A stretch of 64,000 bases of DNA from Candidatus Gastranaerophilales bacterium (GTDB taxonomy: Bacteria; Cyanobacteriota; Vampirovibrionia; Gastranaerophilales; Gastranaerophilaceae). Position 1 is the first letter of the stretch. Each line of letters starts with the position of its first letter. Location: contig JAQUVW010000002.1 in assembly GCA_028693235.1 (NCBI GenBank), positions 379,298 through 443,297 on the forward strand. The letters run 5' to 3'. The notes beneath the pieces were generated by a model, which saw nothing but the letters and a program-made list of their open reading frames with translations, was not told the origin of the DNA and ran no database searches. This document shows positions 1 to 9,041 of this stretch, in pieces. Position numbers and translations under genes: made by a program.

Positions 1-48
1 TTAAAAGTTAGATTATTAGACAGTTTTGAGTCAAGGAGATTTATTATA

Positions 49-645
49 ATGCCAGAATACTTGAGCAAAGAGGAAATTCGTCAATGGAGAAGTTCTTTAG
101 AACGCATCACTTTAGAAGAATTTGCTGCAAGGCTTGGTAAAACAATCCAAGGGGAAAAACAAACAAATGATATGGTTGACAAAGTAATGTCCAGATCATT
201 AAATTCAATGCCTGTTGACACTGATTATCCACGTGTAAAAGCGGAAAAAATACAAACTATTGCGATAAAATCTTTTGAAAAAGAAAAAGAAATTTCAAAA
301 TTAAATAAAGAAGAAAAAACAAAGCAAAATATGCATAGAGAAAAAACTCCTCTTAAACCTATTCAGGAAAAGAAACCTGAATTGAAAAGAGAAGTTCTTC
401 CGGAAATTATTACATCTAAAAACGATGCTTTTTATTCTTTTAAAAAGAATTTGACCGCTCGTGAACAAATGATTTTTGACCACTTCTTGGCTAATAAAAA
501 TTCTATTGTTTACGCTAAAGATTTGGCTAAGATTTTAGATTTGCCAAGAGATTACGTATATAAATATATCAAAAATTTAAGAAGTAAATTAAATGAAGAT
601 GTGCTTTATAATGCTGATAACGGCGGATATGTTTTAAAGTTCTAA
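49..645 (+). CDS. Hypothetical protein with C-terminal winged-helix domain
   Basis: A 198-residue protein of unknown function. The N-terminal 60 residues are helical, the middle (about 80-125) is a Lys/Glu-rich low-complexity linker, and the last 65 residues look like a winged helix of the OmpR/PhoB effector type: a helix after LTAREQMIF, a helix-turn-helix around AKDLAKILDLPRDYVYKYI, and a closing hairpin ending GGYVLKF. This suggests DNA binding, but there is no receiver domain. The start is supported by AAGGAGA at 34-40. The stop lies four bases before the next gene, so the two are probably cotranscribed. The family was not recognised; the fold assignment is inference. Confidence 0.7.
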   Translation: MPEYLSKEEIRQWRSSLERITLEEFAARLGKTIQGEKQTNDMVDKVMSRSLNSMPVDTDYPRVKAEKIQTIAIKSFEKEKEISKLNKEEKTKQNMHREKTPLKPIQEKKPELKREVLPEIITSKNDAFYSFKKNLTAREQMIFDHFLANKNSIVYAKDLAKILDLPRDYVYKYIKNLRSKLNEDVLYNADNGGYVLKF

Positions 646-649
646 TATA

Positions 650-1792
650 ATGAAACAAGAAAAAGACAAAATTAAAGTTGCATTCCCTCATATGGGAAAT
701 ATATATATAGCTTGGGCGTCTGCACTTAGAAAAATGGGGGTCGAGCCTTTTGTTCCTCCTTATTCTAATAAGAAAACGATTTCTTTGGGAGCAAAATATA
801 GCCCCGAGTCTATTTGTTTGCCTTATAAATTAATATTAGGGAACTTTATTGAAGCATCTGAAGCCGGTGCTGATTATGTTGCGATGATTTCATCTCCCGG
901 TATTTGTAGGCTTGGCGAATATGGTCAAAGCATAAAACATATTTTAAACGACTTGAATTACGATACAAAATATATTGAACTCGAATTGTATGATGGCTTT
1001 AACGGTATGTATAGGTTCTTGCATGAGCTTACGGGTGTTAATAATCCTATCAGATTGGTTAAATCCATATATGCTGCAATAAGTAAAGTCTTTGTCTTGG
1101 ACAAAATAGAAGATGAACTGGCTTATTATAGAGCTCGTGAGAGGGAAATCGGTACTGCCGAAAAGCATTATAAAAAAGCTTTGAAAATGATTTATGATGC
1201 TGAAAATACAAGGCAGTTGAAAAAAGCTAAAAAAATGGCTCTTGAAGAAATCAGAAAGACTCCGATTGACGAAAAAAGAGAAATTCTTAAAGTTGATTTA
1301 ACAGGTGAGATTTATCTTGTTCAGGACCCTTTTTCTAATCAATTTGTCGAAAGAGAATTGGGTAGAATGGGTGTGCAAACAAGAAGAAGCCTTACAGTAT
1401 CAAGCTTTTTAAAAGATGCGATTATACCAAAAATATTTCGCAAAGGTGAAACCCATTTGGAAAGGGCGGAACGTTTGGCTGCCCCTTATTTGAAACGAGA
1501 TATTGGAGGAGATGCCTTAGAGTCAGTGAGCGACGTTGCTTACGCTGACGAAAGAGGTATCGACGGTATTATTCATATAAGTCCGTTTACCTGTATGCCT
1601 GAGATTATGTCACAAAATATTTTTCCAACGATTAGAGAAAATTGTGATATTCCTATTTTATGCATGATTATGGATGAACAATCAGGTAGGGCAGGTTATA
1701 TTACTCGTTTAGAAGCATTTGTTGACTTAATGCGTAGAAGAAAACGTAAAAAAACAGATCCTAAAAAAGCTTCGCAAACACTTCAATCCTAG
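650..1792 (+). CDS. 2-hydroxyacyl-CoA dehydratase D-component/activase-like protein (DUF2229 type)
   Basis: A 380-residue protein resembling the HgdB-like/DUF2229 proteins associated with the activator of 2-hydroxyglutaryl-CoA dehydratase (COG3580/3581 type). The start KVAFPHMGNIYIAW is typical, and single cysteines sit in SICLPYK, PGICRLG and SPFTCMPEI, positions compatible with Fe-S cluster ligands. No activase ATPase or second dehydratase subunit is adjacent, so the substrate cannot be named. It follows the winged-helix gene by four bases. Related proteins often occur as stand-alone genes of unknown role. The C-terminus is a basic tail (RRRKRKKTDPKK). The family call is fairly secure; the function is not. 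Confidence 0.7.
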   Translation: MKQEKDKIKVAFPHMGNIYIAWASALRKMGVEPFVPPYSNKKTISLGAKYSPESICLPYKLILGNFIEASEAGADYVAMISSPGICRLGEYGQSIKHILNDLNYDTKYIELELYDGFNGMYRFLHELTGVNNPIRLVKSIYAAISKVFVLDKIEDELAYYRAREREIGTAEKHYKKALKMIYDAENTRQLKKAKKMALEEIRKTPIDEKREILKVDLTGEIYLVQDPFSNQFVERELGRMGVQTRRSLTVSSFLKDAIIPKIFRKGETHLERAERLAAPYLKRDIGGDALESVSDVAYADERGIDGIIHISPFTCMPEIMSQNIFPTIRENCDIPILCMIMDEQSGRAGYITRLEAFVDLMRRRKRKKTDPKKASQTLQS

Positions 1793-1897
1793 GCTGTAAA
1801 ATATAAAACTCATCTATATAAATGATTACTAAAATTCATTTATCATTACAATTATAGTATGGTCACGTTTGTTGACATACTTGGGGATAAGACTTAG

Positions 1898-2722
1898 ATG
1901 AGTGAAGAAATACAATACAACTCATATAACAACATCAAGCGAATTTCTGATGATGAGCTCGCTGCTCTTTGGGGCGAGTTTTTGAAAAATCGTTCTGATA
2001 AAAAGCTCAGAGATGAGTTGATTGTTCAATATATTTATTTGACAAGATATGTAATTGGCAGGGTAAAAGTAAGTTTGCCTCCATCTTATAGTTTGGAAGA
2101 TATTGCAAGTTTTGGAGTTGAAGGATTAATAGATGCTATTGAAAAATTTTCTCCCGATAAAGGTGCAAGGTTTGAAACCTATGCGATAATGAGAATTCGT
2201 GGCACTATTATTGATAAAATAAGAGCTCAAGATTGGCTTCCTAGAAGTGCAAGAAAAAAAATTAAAGATGTTAAACAAGCAGCTGAAATTTTAAGGCAAA
2301 AATTAGGCAGAGCTCCTACTTCTCAAGAAATCGGAGATAGTATGGGCATTGAAAAAGAAAAAATTGATGCGATTCTTGCTGATGATACCTCCGTTACTTC
2401 TTTATATGATAAAAAAGGAACTTCCGAAGAAAGTGTTGAAATTATTGACACTATTGAGGATAAAAATTCGATTAATCCTTTAGAAAAATTGGAAGAAAAA
2501 GACGCAAAAAAAGAACTTCAACAGGCCTTAAAATGTTTGCCGGAAAGAGAAAGAATGATAATGGTCTTGTATTATCATGAAAATATGACTTTAAAAGAAA
2601 TCGGTGAAACAATTGAAGTTTCTGAGTCAAGAGTCTGTCAGTTGCATGCTCAAGCTATTATGAAATTAAGAAATATATTAACCAGCAATAGAGCTGAAAG
2701 ACTTAAAAAAAGCATAGTTTAA
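1898..2722 (+). CDS. fliA: RNA polymerase sigma factor, FliA/WhiG (sigma-28) family
   Basis: A 274-residue sigma factor. Region 2 is in SLEDIASFGVEGLIDAIEKF and ARFETYAIMRIRGTIID, followed by DWLPRSARKK, a hallmark of FliA/WhiG proteins. Region 3 has LGRAPTSQEIGDSMGI, and region 4 ends LKEIGETIEVSESRVCQLH. Region 1.1 is absent, as expected for the group. FliA directs flagellar and chemotaxis genes in motile bacteria; motAB lie 4.5 kb downstream on the other strand, but no filament or basal-body gene is in the window. The gene stops two bases before the convergent malic enzyme. The ribosome binding site is weak (GGGGATAAG, distant). Confidence 0.85.
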   Translation: MSEEIQYNSYNNIKRISDDELAALWGEFLKNRSDKKLRDELIVQYIYLTRYVIGRVKVSLPPSYSLEDIASFGVEGLIDAIEKFSPDKGARFETYAIMRIRGTIIDKIRAQDWLPRSARKKIKDVKQAAEILRQKLGRAPTSQEIGDSMGIEKEKIDAILADDTSVTSLYDKKGTSEESVEIIDTIEDKNSINPLEKLEEKDAKKELQQALKCLPERERMIMVLYYHENMTLKEIGETIEVSESRVCQLHAQAIMKLRNILTSNRAERLKKSIV

Positions 2723-2724
2723 CT

Positions 2725-4230
2725 TTATTGAACACAAATATTTTCAGCAACAATTTTGGCAACTTGTGGGTCTAAAGCATCTGGAATAATGTATTCCTGA
2801 GAAAGCTCGCTATCTTTGATTAAAGATGCTATAGCAAATGAACAATTGAGCTTCATTTCTGTGGTTATTTTGATTACATTATTATCTAAAACACCTTTAA
2901 ACAAACCGGGAAATGCTAGGGAATTGTTTACTTGGTTTGGGAAATCGCTTCTTCCGGAGGCTGCTATAAAGGCTCCATATTCAAGTGCTTTTGAGGGCAA
3001 TATCTCAGGAGTCGGATTAGCTAAAGCAAAGATGATAGGCTTTTTTGCCATTGATTTAATCATTTCTTTTGTGACTAAATCAGGAGCAGAGAGCCCTATA
3101 AAAACATCTGCGTTTTTGATTACATCTTTAAGCGTACCATTAATGTTAGATTTATTTGTTACTTCTGCTATTTCTTCAAGAGAAGAATTATTTTCTTTCC
3201 GTCCTTTGTAGATTGCCCCGTTGATATCGCAAAGGGTTATGTCTTTTACACCTGCTGCAAGCAGTAGTTTTGTGACGGCTATTGCCGCAGCTCCTGCTCC
3301 GGAAAATGCTATTTTTATTTCGTCGATTTTTTTATTTGCTACGCTAACGGCGTTTAATAAAGCAGCAAGGACAACAATTGCAGTTCCGTGCTGGTCGTCG
3401 TGAAAAATTGGAATATTAGCTTTTTCGATTAAAGTATTTTCCACTTCAAAACAATTTGGAGCACAAATATCTTCAAGGTTTACAGCAGAGAAGGAATTTT
3501 CAAGCAATAAAATAAGCTCAATTACCTCTTTTGGATTTTGAGTTTTGAAACAAAGAGGCATCGCACTAACATCACCAAGAGAGCTGAACAGAACCGCTTT
3601 ACCTTCCATTACGGGAAGACCTGCGAGTCCTCCAATGTTGCCTAAGCCTAATACGGCAGAGCCATCTGAGGCAATTGCGACCGGTTTAATATGCTCATTT
3701 TCTGATAATTCAGTTTCAATAACTCCACCTGCTTTGAGTCTTAAATCTAAAGATTTTTTTGAGGTTGTTCCTTCAAGTTTATTAATGTCAAACATAAATA
3801 AATTTTTTGAAACGCATAAGAAGAATTTTTTTAAATCGGGTACATTTGACGTTAAAACAGGTATTTTAACATCAAAGGTAACGTCTGCAACATCTTCTTT
3901 AATAAGGCTTAAATCTATAGCACAAAAAGTTGGTTCTATATTTTCGACAACAAATTTTATTTTATCAATCGGGCATTCTTTTAATTCTAAAGGGTAAGCA
4001 TCAATTCCAAGAGTGCTTTTTAAAAATATAGCTCTTTTTAGTGCTTCAGAGTAGTCGAAAGCGATTACGGCTACCGAGTTTTCTCTATTGGTATAGTCAA
4101 AAGATTTTTCTTCATCTTTTGAAATTTCCAAGCAAGAAGCAGCAACTCCGGGAGTGTAAACGAGTGCAAGAGTTTCTTTATCTTCGACATATATTTTAGG
4201 GGTAATTTTAATACTTTTGTATAAAGTCAT
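2725..4230 (-). CDS. NAD(P)-dependent malic enzyme (oxaloacetate-decarboxylating)
   Basis: A 501-residue malic enzyme converting malate to pyruvate and CO2 with reduction of NAD(P). Family signatures are YTPGVAASC near residue 27, DDQHGTA (metal/substrate site), and a Rossmann segment IAFSGAGAAAIAVTKLLLAAG followed by DINGAIYKG. It is somewhat longer than the usual 390-450 residues of short bacterial forms because of extra sequence between the N-terminal domain and the DDQHGT motif; that insert (around residues 60-240) contains a second GGLAGLPVMEGKAVLF-type element. Its start overlaps the plsY stop by one base, so it is the last gene of a der-plsY-malic enzyme operon. Confidence 0.88.
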   Translation of the reverse strand: MTLYKSIKITPKIYVEDKETLALVYTPGVAASCLEISKDEEKSFDYTNRENSVAVIAFDYSEALKRAIFLKSTLGIDAYPLELKECPIDKIKFVVENIEPTFCAIDLSLIKEDVADVTFDVKIPVLTSNVPDLKKFFLCVSKNLFMFDINKLEGTTSKKSLDLRLKAGGVIETELSENEHIKPVAIASDGSAVLGLGNIGGLAGLPVMEGKAVLFSSLGDVSAMPLCFKTQNPKEVIELILLLENSFSAVNLEDICAPNCFEVENTLIEKANIPIFHDDQHGTAIVVLAALLNAVSVANKKIDEIKIAFSGAGAAAIAVTKLLLAAGVKDITLCDINGAIYKGRKENNSSLEEIAEVTNKSNINGTLKDVIKNADVFIGLSAPDLVTKEMIKSMAKKPIIFALANPTPEILPSKALEYGAFIAASGRSDFPNQVNNSLAFPGLFKGVLDNNVIKITTEMKLNCSFAIASLIKDSELSQEYIIPDALDPQVAKIVAENICVQ

Positions 4231-4856
4231 TATCTTACTTTGCTTTCTGTGCCGTCAAACAATCTTTTGACATTTTCTCTGTGTAAGTATATTACGTATG
4301 CAGCTCCGATTGCACAATATGATACGTAGAAAGGAGGTTGTTTAAATAAAGTCATCAAAATAGGGGTGCAAGTTAGAGCTATTATTGAGCCTAGCGATAC
4401 ATATTTTGAGAAATAAGTGATTACGCCCCAAATGGCTGCCGTTATGAGTCCTACGGGCCAGCAAAGAGCGATTATAGTTCCGACACCAGAGGCAACACAT
4501 TTGCCACCCGTGAATTTTAGGAATACAGATTTGCTGTGTCCAAGCAAAACGAAAATGGCAGCAACTACAGCGGGAATTCCCCACTCGTAGAAAGCATAAG
4601 AAACATTTGCCGCAACGAAAACGGGTAAAAAGCCTTTAAAGGCGTCTAAAAGCATTACAGCAAAGAACCATTCTTTGCCCAATACTCTTTTTACGTTGGT
4701 AGCTCCTGTTGAACCGCTTCCGATATTTCTAATATCTTCATTTTTGATTAATTTAACAACGAGATATCCCGTTGGAACTGAGCCGATAATATAGGATACA
4801 AAAGCGATTACCCCCAATTCAATTAACATTTTTTGTGAAATTGCATCTATTATCAT
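4230..4856 (-). CDS. plsY: Acyl-phosphate:glycerol-3-phosphate acyltransferase PlsY
   Basis: A 208-residue integral membrane acyltransferase that makes lysophosphatidate from acyl-phosphate and glycerol-3-phosphate, the first step of phospholipid synthesis. It has about five hydrophobic segments and the three PlsY motifs: GSGSTGATNVKRVLG, the GHSKSVFLKFTGGKCVASGVG glycine-rich loop, and a conserved C-terminal segment ending HRENVKRLFDGTESKV. Its length is typical. It overlaps the der gene by four bases and the malic enzyme gene by one, so translational coupling is likely. No PlsX is in the window. Confidence 0.95.
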   Translation of the reverse strand: MIIDAISQKMLIELGVIAFVSYIIGSVPTGYLVVKLIKNEDIRNIGSGSTGATNVKRVLGKEWFFAVMLLDAFKGFLPVFVAANVSYAFYEWGIPAVVAAIFVLLGHSKSVFLKFTGGKCVASGVGTIIALCWPVGLITAAIWGVITYFSKYVSLGSIIALTCTPILMTLFKQPPFYVSYCAIGAAYVIYLHRENVKRLFDGTESKVR

Positions 4857-6184
4857 TTTTCTTTTCCTTGTTTTTCTCTAGCTGACAATCTGATTGGAGT
4901 TCCGAAGAATCCGAAAGCCTCTCTTAAACGGTTTTCCAAATATCTTTTATAACTGTCTTTTAAAAGATCTTCATTATTTACAAATAGAACGAATGTAGGT
5001 GGAGCTGTTTTCACTTGCGTTGCATAAAGGATACGTAACCTTTTGCCTTTGTATGTAGTTGGCGGGTTTATAGCAAGTGCATCTAAAAGAACTCTGTTTA
5101 AAATACTTGTAGAAACTCTTTTGTTGCATTGTTCATATACTTTTACAGCTTCTTTGTAAATGCTTACAAGTCTTTGTTTTGTTTTTGCACTTATAAATAT
5201 TTTAGGTGCAAAGCTCAAGAAAGGAACTTCATGTTCAAGTTCTTTTTCAAATTTATTGATGGTAGTAGTTTCTTTATTTTCAATTAAATCCCATTTGTTG
5301 ATGGCAACGATTAGACCTTTGCCTGCTTCTACGACAAGACTTGAGATTTTTTTGTCTTGGTCGGTGATGCCGTCAGTTGCGTCTATTACGAGGACGGCGA
5401 TATCGCAGTCACGAATGGCTCTAATTGCTCTATCTACGGCAAATTTTTCTATGCCCCAATCAACTTTGGCTTTTTTCCTTATGCCTGCGGTATCAACTAG
5501 AGTAAATTCTTGGTTTTCGTACTTGACTTTTGAGTTGATAGAATCCCTTGTTGTACCTGAAACATCAGATACAATAACACGGTCTTTACCTAGTAAGGCG
5601 TTTATAATAGAAGATTTTCCCGCATTAGGTTTTCCTACTATAGCGATTTTAATAGTGTTAGATTTTTCTTCATCTTCAACAATTTCGAAATTTTGTGTTA
5701 TTTCATCGAGCAAATCTCCCACACCACCAGAGCCGTGCAATGCCGAAACTGCGTGAGGTTCACCAAGAGAAAGCTCGTAGAAATCTGCAGTCATAGCCAT
5801 TCTTTCAGGAGAGTCAATTTTGTTGACTGCAAGATAGATTGGCTTACCGCTTCTTCTTAAGATATTAGCTATATCATAATCGATGGGGTTGATACCTTCT
5901 TTTCCATCAACTAAAAATACAATAGAGTCAGCTTCTTCGCAGGCTACTTTTGCTTGAGTGAAGATATTTAGCATAATTTCATCTTCATCGCCAGGGATTA
6001 TGCCGCCTGTGTCAATGACGGTAAATTCTTTATTTTGCCATTCGACATCAAAATAAATTCTATCACGAGTGACTCCTGCGATATCATCCACTATGGCGTT
6101 TCTGTTACCTGTAAGGCGATTTACAAAAGTCGATTTTCCGACATTTGGTCTTCCGACGACTGCTACTATGGGTCTTTGTGACAT
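4853..6184 (-). CDS. der: Ribosome biogenesis GTPase Der (EngA)
   Basis: A 443-residue tandem-GTPase required for late 50S assembly. The first G domain has GRPNVGKST, DTGGI and NKID; the second has GKPNAGKSS, DTAGIRKKAKVDWGIEKF and NKWD. The C-terminal 100 residues form the KH-like domain (RVLLDALAINPPTTYKGKRLRILYATQ). Length and domain order are canonical. It heads the der-plsY-malic enzyme operon; 69 bases separate it from the upstream motB stop. Confidence 0.97.
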   Translation of the reverse strand: MSQRPIVAVVGRPNVGKSTFVNRLTGNRNAIVDDIAGVTRDRIYFDVEWQNKEFTVIDTGGIIPGDEDEIMLNIFTQAKVACEEADSIVFLVDGKEGINPIDYDIANILRRSGKPIYLAVNKIDSPERMAMTADFYELSLGEPHAVSALHGSGGVGDLLDEITQNFEIVEDEEKSNTIKIAIVGKPNAGKSSIINALLGKDRVIVSDVSGTTRDSINSKVKYENQEFTLVDTAGIRKKAKVDWGIEKFAVDRAIRAIRDCDIAVLVIDATDGITDQDKKISSLVVEAGKGLIVAINKWDLIENKETTTINKFEKELEHEVPFLSFAPKIFISAKTKQRLVSIYKEAVKVYEQCNKRVSTSILNRVLLDALAINPPTTYKGKRLRILYATQVKTAPPTFVLFVNNEDLLKDSYKRYLENRLREAFGFFGTPIRLSAREKQGKEK

Positions 6185-6253
6185 AATTTACCTGCTTTAA
6201 ACAATACTCTAACCGAGAACAATTTTAATACAAAAAAACAGATAATGCTATAG

Positions 6254-7195
6254 TTATTGTTTTTCTGTATCAAGTATGATGACATTTTTATCATCGGCTT
6301 CATCGCTGGTTAATTGTTTTGCCGCATCGCTAAGACCCAAAACGCTGTTTACTGTTTTGAGTTGTTGTTCTTTCATTTTACGTTGAGAAGATTTGTCCAT
6401 TTTAATAATAGAGTCTTGAGAGTTTTCAACGGTTTTGAATTTATTTCTCAAAACAACAATGTCGACCCTTCGGTTTTTTACTTTGTTTGCTGCACTTGTA
6501 TTAGGAACTTTTGGTCTTGTGTCTGCAAATCCTACAGCTGTAAATAATTCTGGTTTATAGTTAAATCTTAATATTAGATAGCGAATAATAGAGCTGGCTC
6601 TTGCTGCAGACAATTCCCAATTAGAAGGGTATTTGTCATCAGAAGTTAATGGGTCACTGTCAGTGTGGCCTTCCACTCTTATCAAGTGCAAGATGAATTT
6701 TTGTCCGATTATTGCACCTATTTTATCTAGTTTTACTTTCGCTTCGGGGTTTATTGTTGCAGAACCTGGTTGGAAAAGAAGAGCTTTTTCAGATAAGGTT
6801 ATAATAAGTCCTCTGTCATCAATCTTTGCTTCAACGCCTGATAATTCTTTTTTGTTTATAAGCTTTTGGATTTCTTCTTCAATTTTTTCAAAAGATGTTT
6901 GTTCATATTTTGGGCTAATATATTCCAGTAAAAGAGATTCCATTATGGAGTCTGCTGATTTCGAATCAATAGGAGATTCGCCTTGACCGTCCATCATACC
7001 CGAAGAGCCTTCAATGATTGAAGGGTTGAAGGCACCTTCAAGAGAGGCACCTAGCTTTTCGAATTGTCCGGCATCTGTTTGGGATAATGCGTATAAGACA
7101 ACAAAAGTAGCAAAAAGAAGTGTAATGAAGTCGCCGTATGAAACGAGCCAGCGTTCTAAGTTTTCATGTTCTTCAGGTGGTTTTTTTCTTCCCAT
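6254..7195 (-). CDS. motB: MotB-like stator protein, OmpA/MotB domain
   Basis: A 313-residue inner-membrane protein with one N-terminal transmembrane helix (YGDFITLLFATFVVLYALS) carrying the conserved Asp of the ion pathway, followed by a plug/linker and a periplasmic OmpA-like peptidoglycan-binding domain (residues about 135-250, with RVEGHTDSDPL and NRRVDIVV). The last 60 residues are a hydrophilic extension. It overlaps motA by one base. With MotA it forms the flagellar stator, or an ExbBD-like ion-driven motor. No flagellar rod, hook or filament genes are nearby, so the motor it drives cannot be identified here. Confidence 0.92.
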   Translation of the reverse strand: MGRKKPPEEHENLERWLVSYGDFITLLFATFVVLYALSQTDAGQFEKLGASLEGAFNPSIIEGSSGMMDGQGESPIDSKSADSIMESLLLEYISPKYEQTSFEKIEEEIQKLINKKELSGVEAKIDDRGLIITLSEKALLFQPGSATINPEAKVKLDKIGAIIGQKFILHLIRVEGHTDSDPLTSDDKYPSNWELSAARASSIIRYLILRFNYKPELFTAVGFADTRPKVPNTSAANKVKNRRVDIVVLRNKFKTVENSQDSIIKMDKSSQRKMKEQQLKTVNSVLGLSDAAKQLTSDEADDKNVIILDTEKQ

Positions 7196-7965
7196 TATTT
7201 ATCTTCTTTTCCTTCTTTATCATCAGATAATAAGAAAGTTTGTAGTTTTCGTTCAATCAAAGCAGGGCTTTCACCTGCCTGAATAGCCAAGACTCCTTCT
7301 ATAATTATTTCTTTTTTCAAGAAAACTTTTGCATATTTTGATTTAATTTTCGTACCGGATGGAATGAAAACCAAGTTAGCCGCAAACAAACCATAAATAG
7401 TTGCAACGAAAGCAACTGCAATGCCGGCACCTAATTTAGAGGGGTCAGATAGATTTTGCATGACTTGAATTAACCCCATTACGGCACCGATGATACCGAA
7501 AGTCGGTGCATAGCCTCCGGCTGATTCCCAGACTTTAGCACCAGTGTTTATTTTTTCTTCAAGCTGCCCGAGTTGATTTTCCATCATTTCTTTAACTAAT
7601 GTAGGGTCAGCACCGTCACTTACTGCTTCTAAGCCAAGTTTAAGAATGGGGTCAGATGCGTTTTTTGCTTCTTTTTCAAGAGCTATGATGCCTTCTTTTC
7701 TTGCTTTTTGTGCGAATTTTAAAATTTCGGCAATAACTTCGTCAAAATCGACTTTGCATTGGAAGAATACATCTTTGAGTAACAATACACCATTTTTTAA
7801 AGTCTCAACAGGGAAGCTGACAACTACGGCACCAAAAGTTCCGCCGAATACAATCATAGCAGCTGTAACTTGTAGAAGGTCAGTAACTTTTCCGCCTTCT
7901 AAAGCTTGCCCCATGAGTATCAAGCCTATGCCGCCTATTAAACCTATAACTGAGGAAAAATCCAT
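7195..7965 (-). CDS. motA: MotA-like stator protein (MotA/TolQ/ExbB family)
   Basis: A 256-residue membrane protein with four predicted transmembrane segments. Two are near the N-terminus (VIGLIGGIGLILMGQ and AAMIVFGGTFGAVVVSFP); two follow a cytoplasmic region, with the TM3 motif PTFGIIGAVMGLIQVMQNL and TM4 GAGIAVAFVATIYGLFAANLVF. These are the classic MotA signatures. AAGGAG precedes the ATG. A good sigma-70-type promoter lies upstream (8030-8058), rather than an obvious sigma-28 promoter. The stop overlaps the motB start. Confidence 0.93.
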   Translation of the reverse strand: MDFSSVIGLIGGIGLILMGQALEGGKVTDLLQVTAAMIVFGGTFGAVVVSFPVETLKNGVLLLKDVFFQCKVDFDEVIAEILKFAQKARKEGIIALEKEAKNASDPILKLGLEAVSDGADPTLVKEMMENQLGQLEEKINTGAKVWESAGGYAPTFGIIGAVMGLIQVMQNLSDPSKLGAGIAVAFVATIYGLFAANLVFIPSGTKIKSKYAKVFLKKEIIIEGVLAIQAGESPALIERKLQTFLLSDDKEGKEDK

Positions 7966-8029
7966 TAAAGAGCTCCTTGCCTGTTTTCACTTTGCTATGT
8001 ATATAATTAGCCACTCTATTATCATTTGA

Positions 8030-8058
8030 ATTATATAATAGTTTTCGCTTTGAGTAAA
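8030..8058 (-). promoter_or_regulatory. Sigma-70-type promoter of motAB
   Basis: Read on the minus strand: TTTACT (8053-8058), 17-base spacer, TATAAT (8030-8035). The predicted start leaves a leader of about 58 bases before the motA ATG. The -10 is a perfect consensus. No TAAA-N15-CCGATAA sigma-28 element was seen. Confidence 0.6.
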
Positions 8059-8079
8059 TCATTAAAATGTTGGATATAT

Positions 8080-8970
8080 TCAGACCTTGTCGGAAAGATA
8101 TTTCGTCATGTCGATGTTTATAAGTTTGAATTTTTCTATTTGTTTTTTTGAAGGCGTGAAACAATAATCGGAGTTTGCGGCTATAGTTATTATGTTTGTT
8201 ATGTCGATAACTCTTTTGTCAATATTGAAGAAGCTCTTGTAATATACTTCGTCAGAATAATTGCCTTTGTAGACAGAAAAATATGGAAAAGTCGAGTTGA
8301 ACTTTTCTTTCAGTGCCTTAAAGAAATAGTTTTTAGGATGTTCAAGTTGGGCACTGGCACATAAGTTGGAGACGAAAATTCCTTTTGGAGAAAGTGCATT
8401 TTTTATCTCATCAAAATAACTGTCTTCAAAAAACCTCGCATCTATTCCGTCATTGTTTGCGACATCTACCACAATCAGGTCGTATTTCGTTTTTGTGTTG
8501 CGTAAAAATATCCGTCCGTCTTGGAGGTGAAAATTAAAAAGTTTCGATTCTTTGAAATCAAAATATTCTTTTGCGATAGGCAAAATATTTTCTTCAATAT
8601 CAACAACGTCAATTTTTTTGAGTTTATCAAACATTATTTCAAAGTCGTTGACGATTTTTCCTGTTCCCATACCGATAAGGAGTATTTTCTTGATATCAGG
8701 GTTCATGAAATACGGGATAAGAAAATAATTAATATAAGGCAGATTTCCTTTATAAAAAGAAGTATCAATAAAACCTGCTTGATAAGTATCTTTGTAGTGC
8801 AAAAAACGACCGATTTCATTTTCGATTACTTTAATTTGATGAAAATCGGAGTCTGTCTCAAAAAGGATTTTGTCCTTAAATGTTTTTGAATTTATTTTTT
8901 CAAGAAGCTCCTCATTCGGCTCTAAGATTGCAAGTGCTTCAGGAATTATTACATTATATTCGTTGCTCAT
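8080..8970 (-). CDS. Spermidine synthase-like protein (class I methyltransferase fold)
   Basis: A 296-residue protein resembling the SpeE/polyamine aminopropyltransferase family. It has the nucleotide-binding loop ILLIGMGTGKIV, an acidic strand end VVDIEE, and the post-strand segment LQDGRIFLRNT followed by YDLIVVDVANNDGID. Genuine spermidine synthases usually have GGGDG in the loop and two Asp in the catalytic region; here the loop is GMGTG and the segment reads QDG, so substrate and even aminopropyl transfer are uncertain. It is monocistronic, about 110 bases upstream of the motAB promoter region, on the same strand. No SpeD (AdoMet decarboxylase) is in the window. Confidence 0.65.
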   Translation of the reverse strand: MSNEYNVIIPEALAILEPNEELLEKINSKTFKDKILFETDSDFHQIKVIENEIGRFLHYKDTYQAGFIDTSFYKGNLPYINYFLIPYFMNPDIKKILLIGMGTGKIVNDFEIMFDKLKKIDVVDIEENILPIAKEYFDFKESKLFNFHLQDGRIFLRNTKTKYDLIVVDVANNDGIDARFFEDSYFDEIKNALSPKGIFVSNLCASAQLEHPKNYFFKALKEKFNSTFPYFSVYKGNYSDEVYYKSFFNIDKRVIDITNIITIAANSDYCFTPSKKQIEKFKLINIDMTKYLSDKV

Positions 8971-9041
8971 AAGATAATTATATATTATTTTCCTTGTTAA
9001 TGATAAAATTATAACGCAATAAGATGAATTTTGGAGGAAAA

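Noticed and set aside
2816-3997. Three plus-strand open frames opposite the malic enzyme gene
   Set aside because: They lie entirely antisense to a well-supported enzyme, lack ribosome binding sites and show no recognisable motif.
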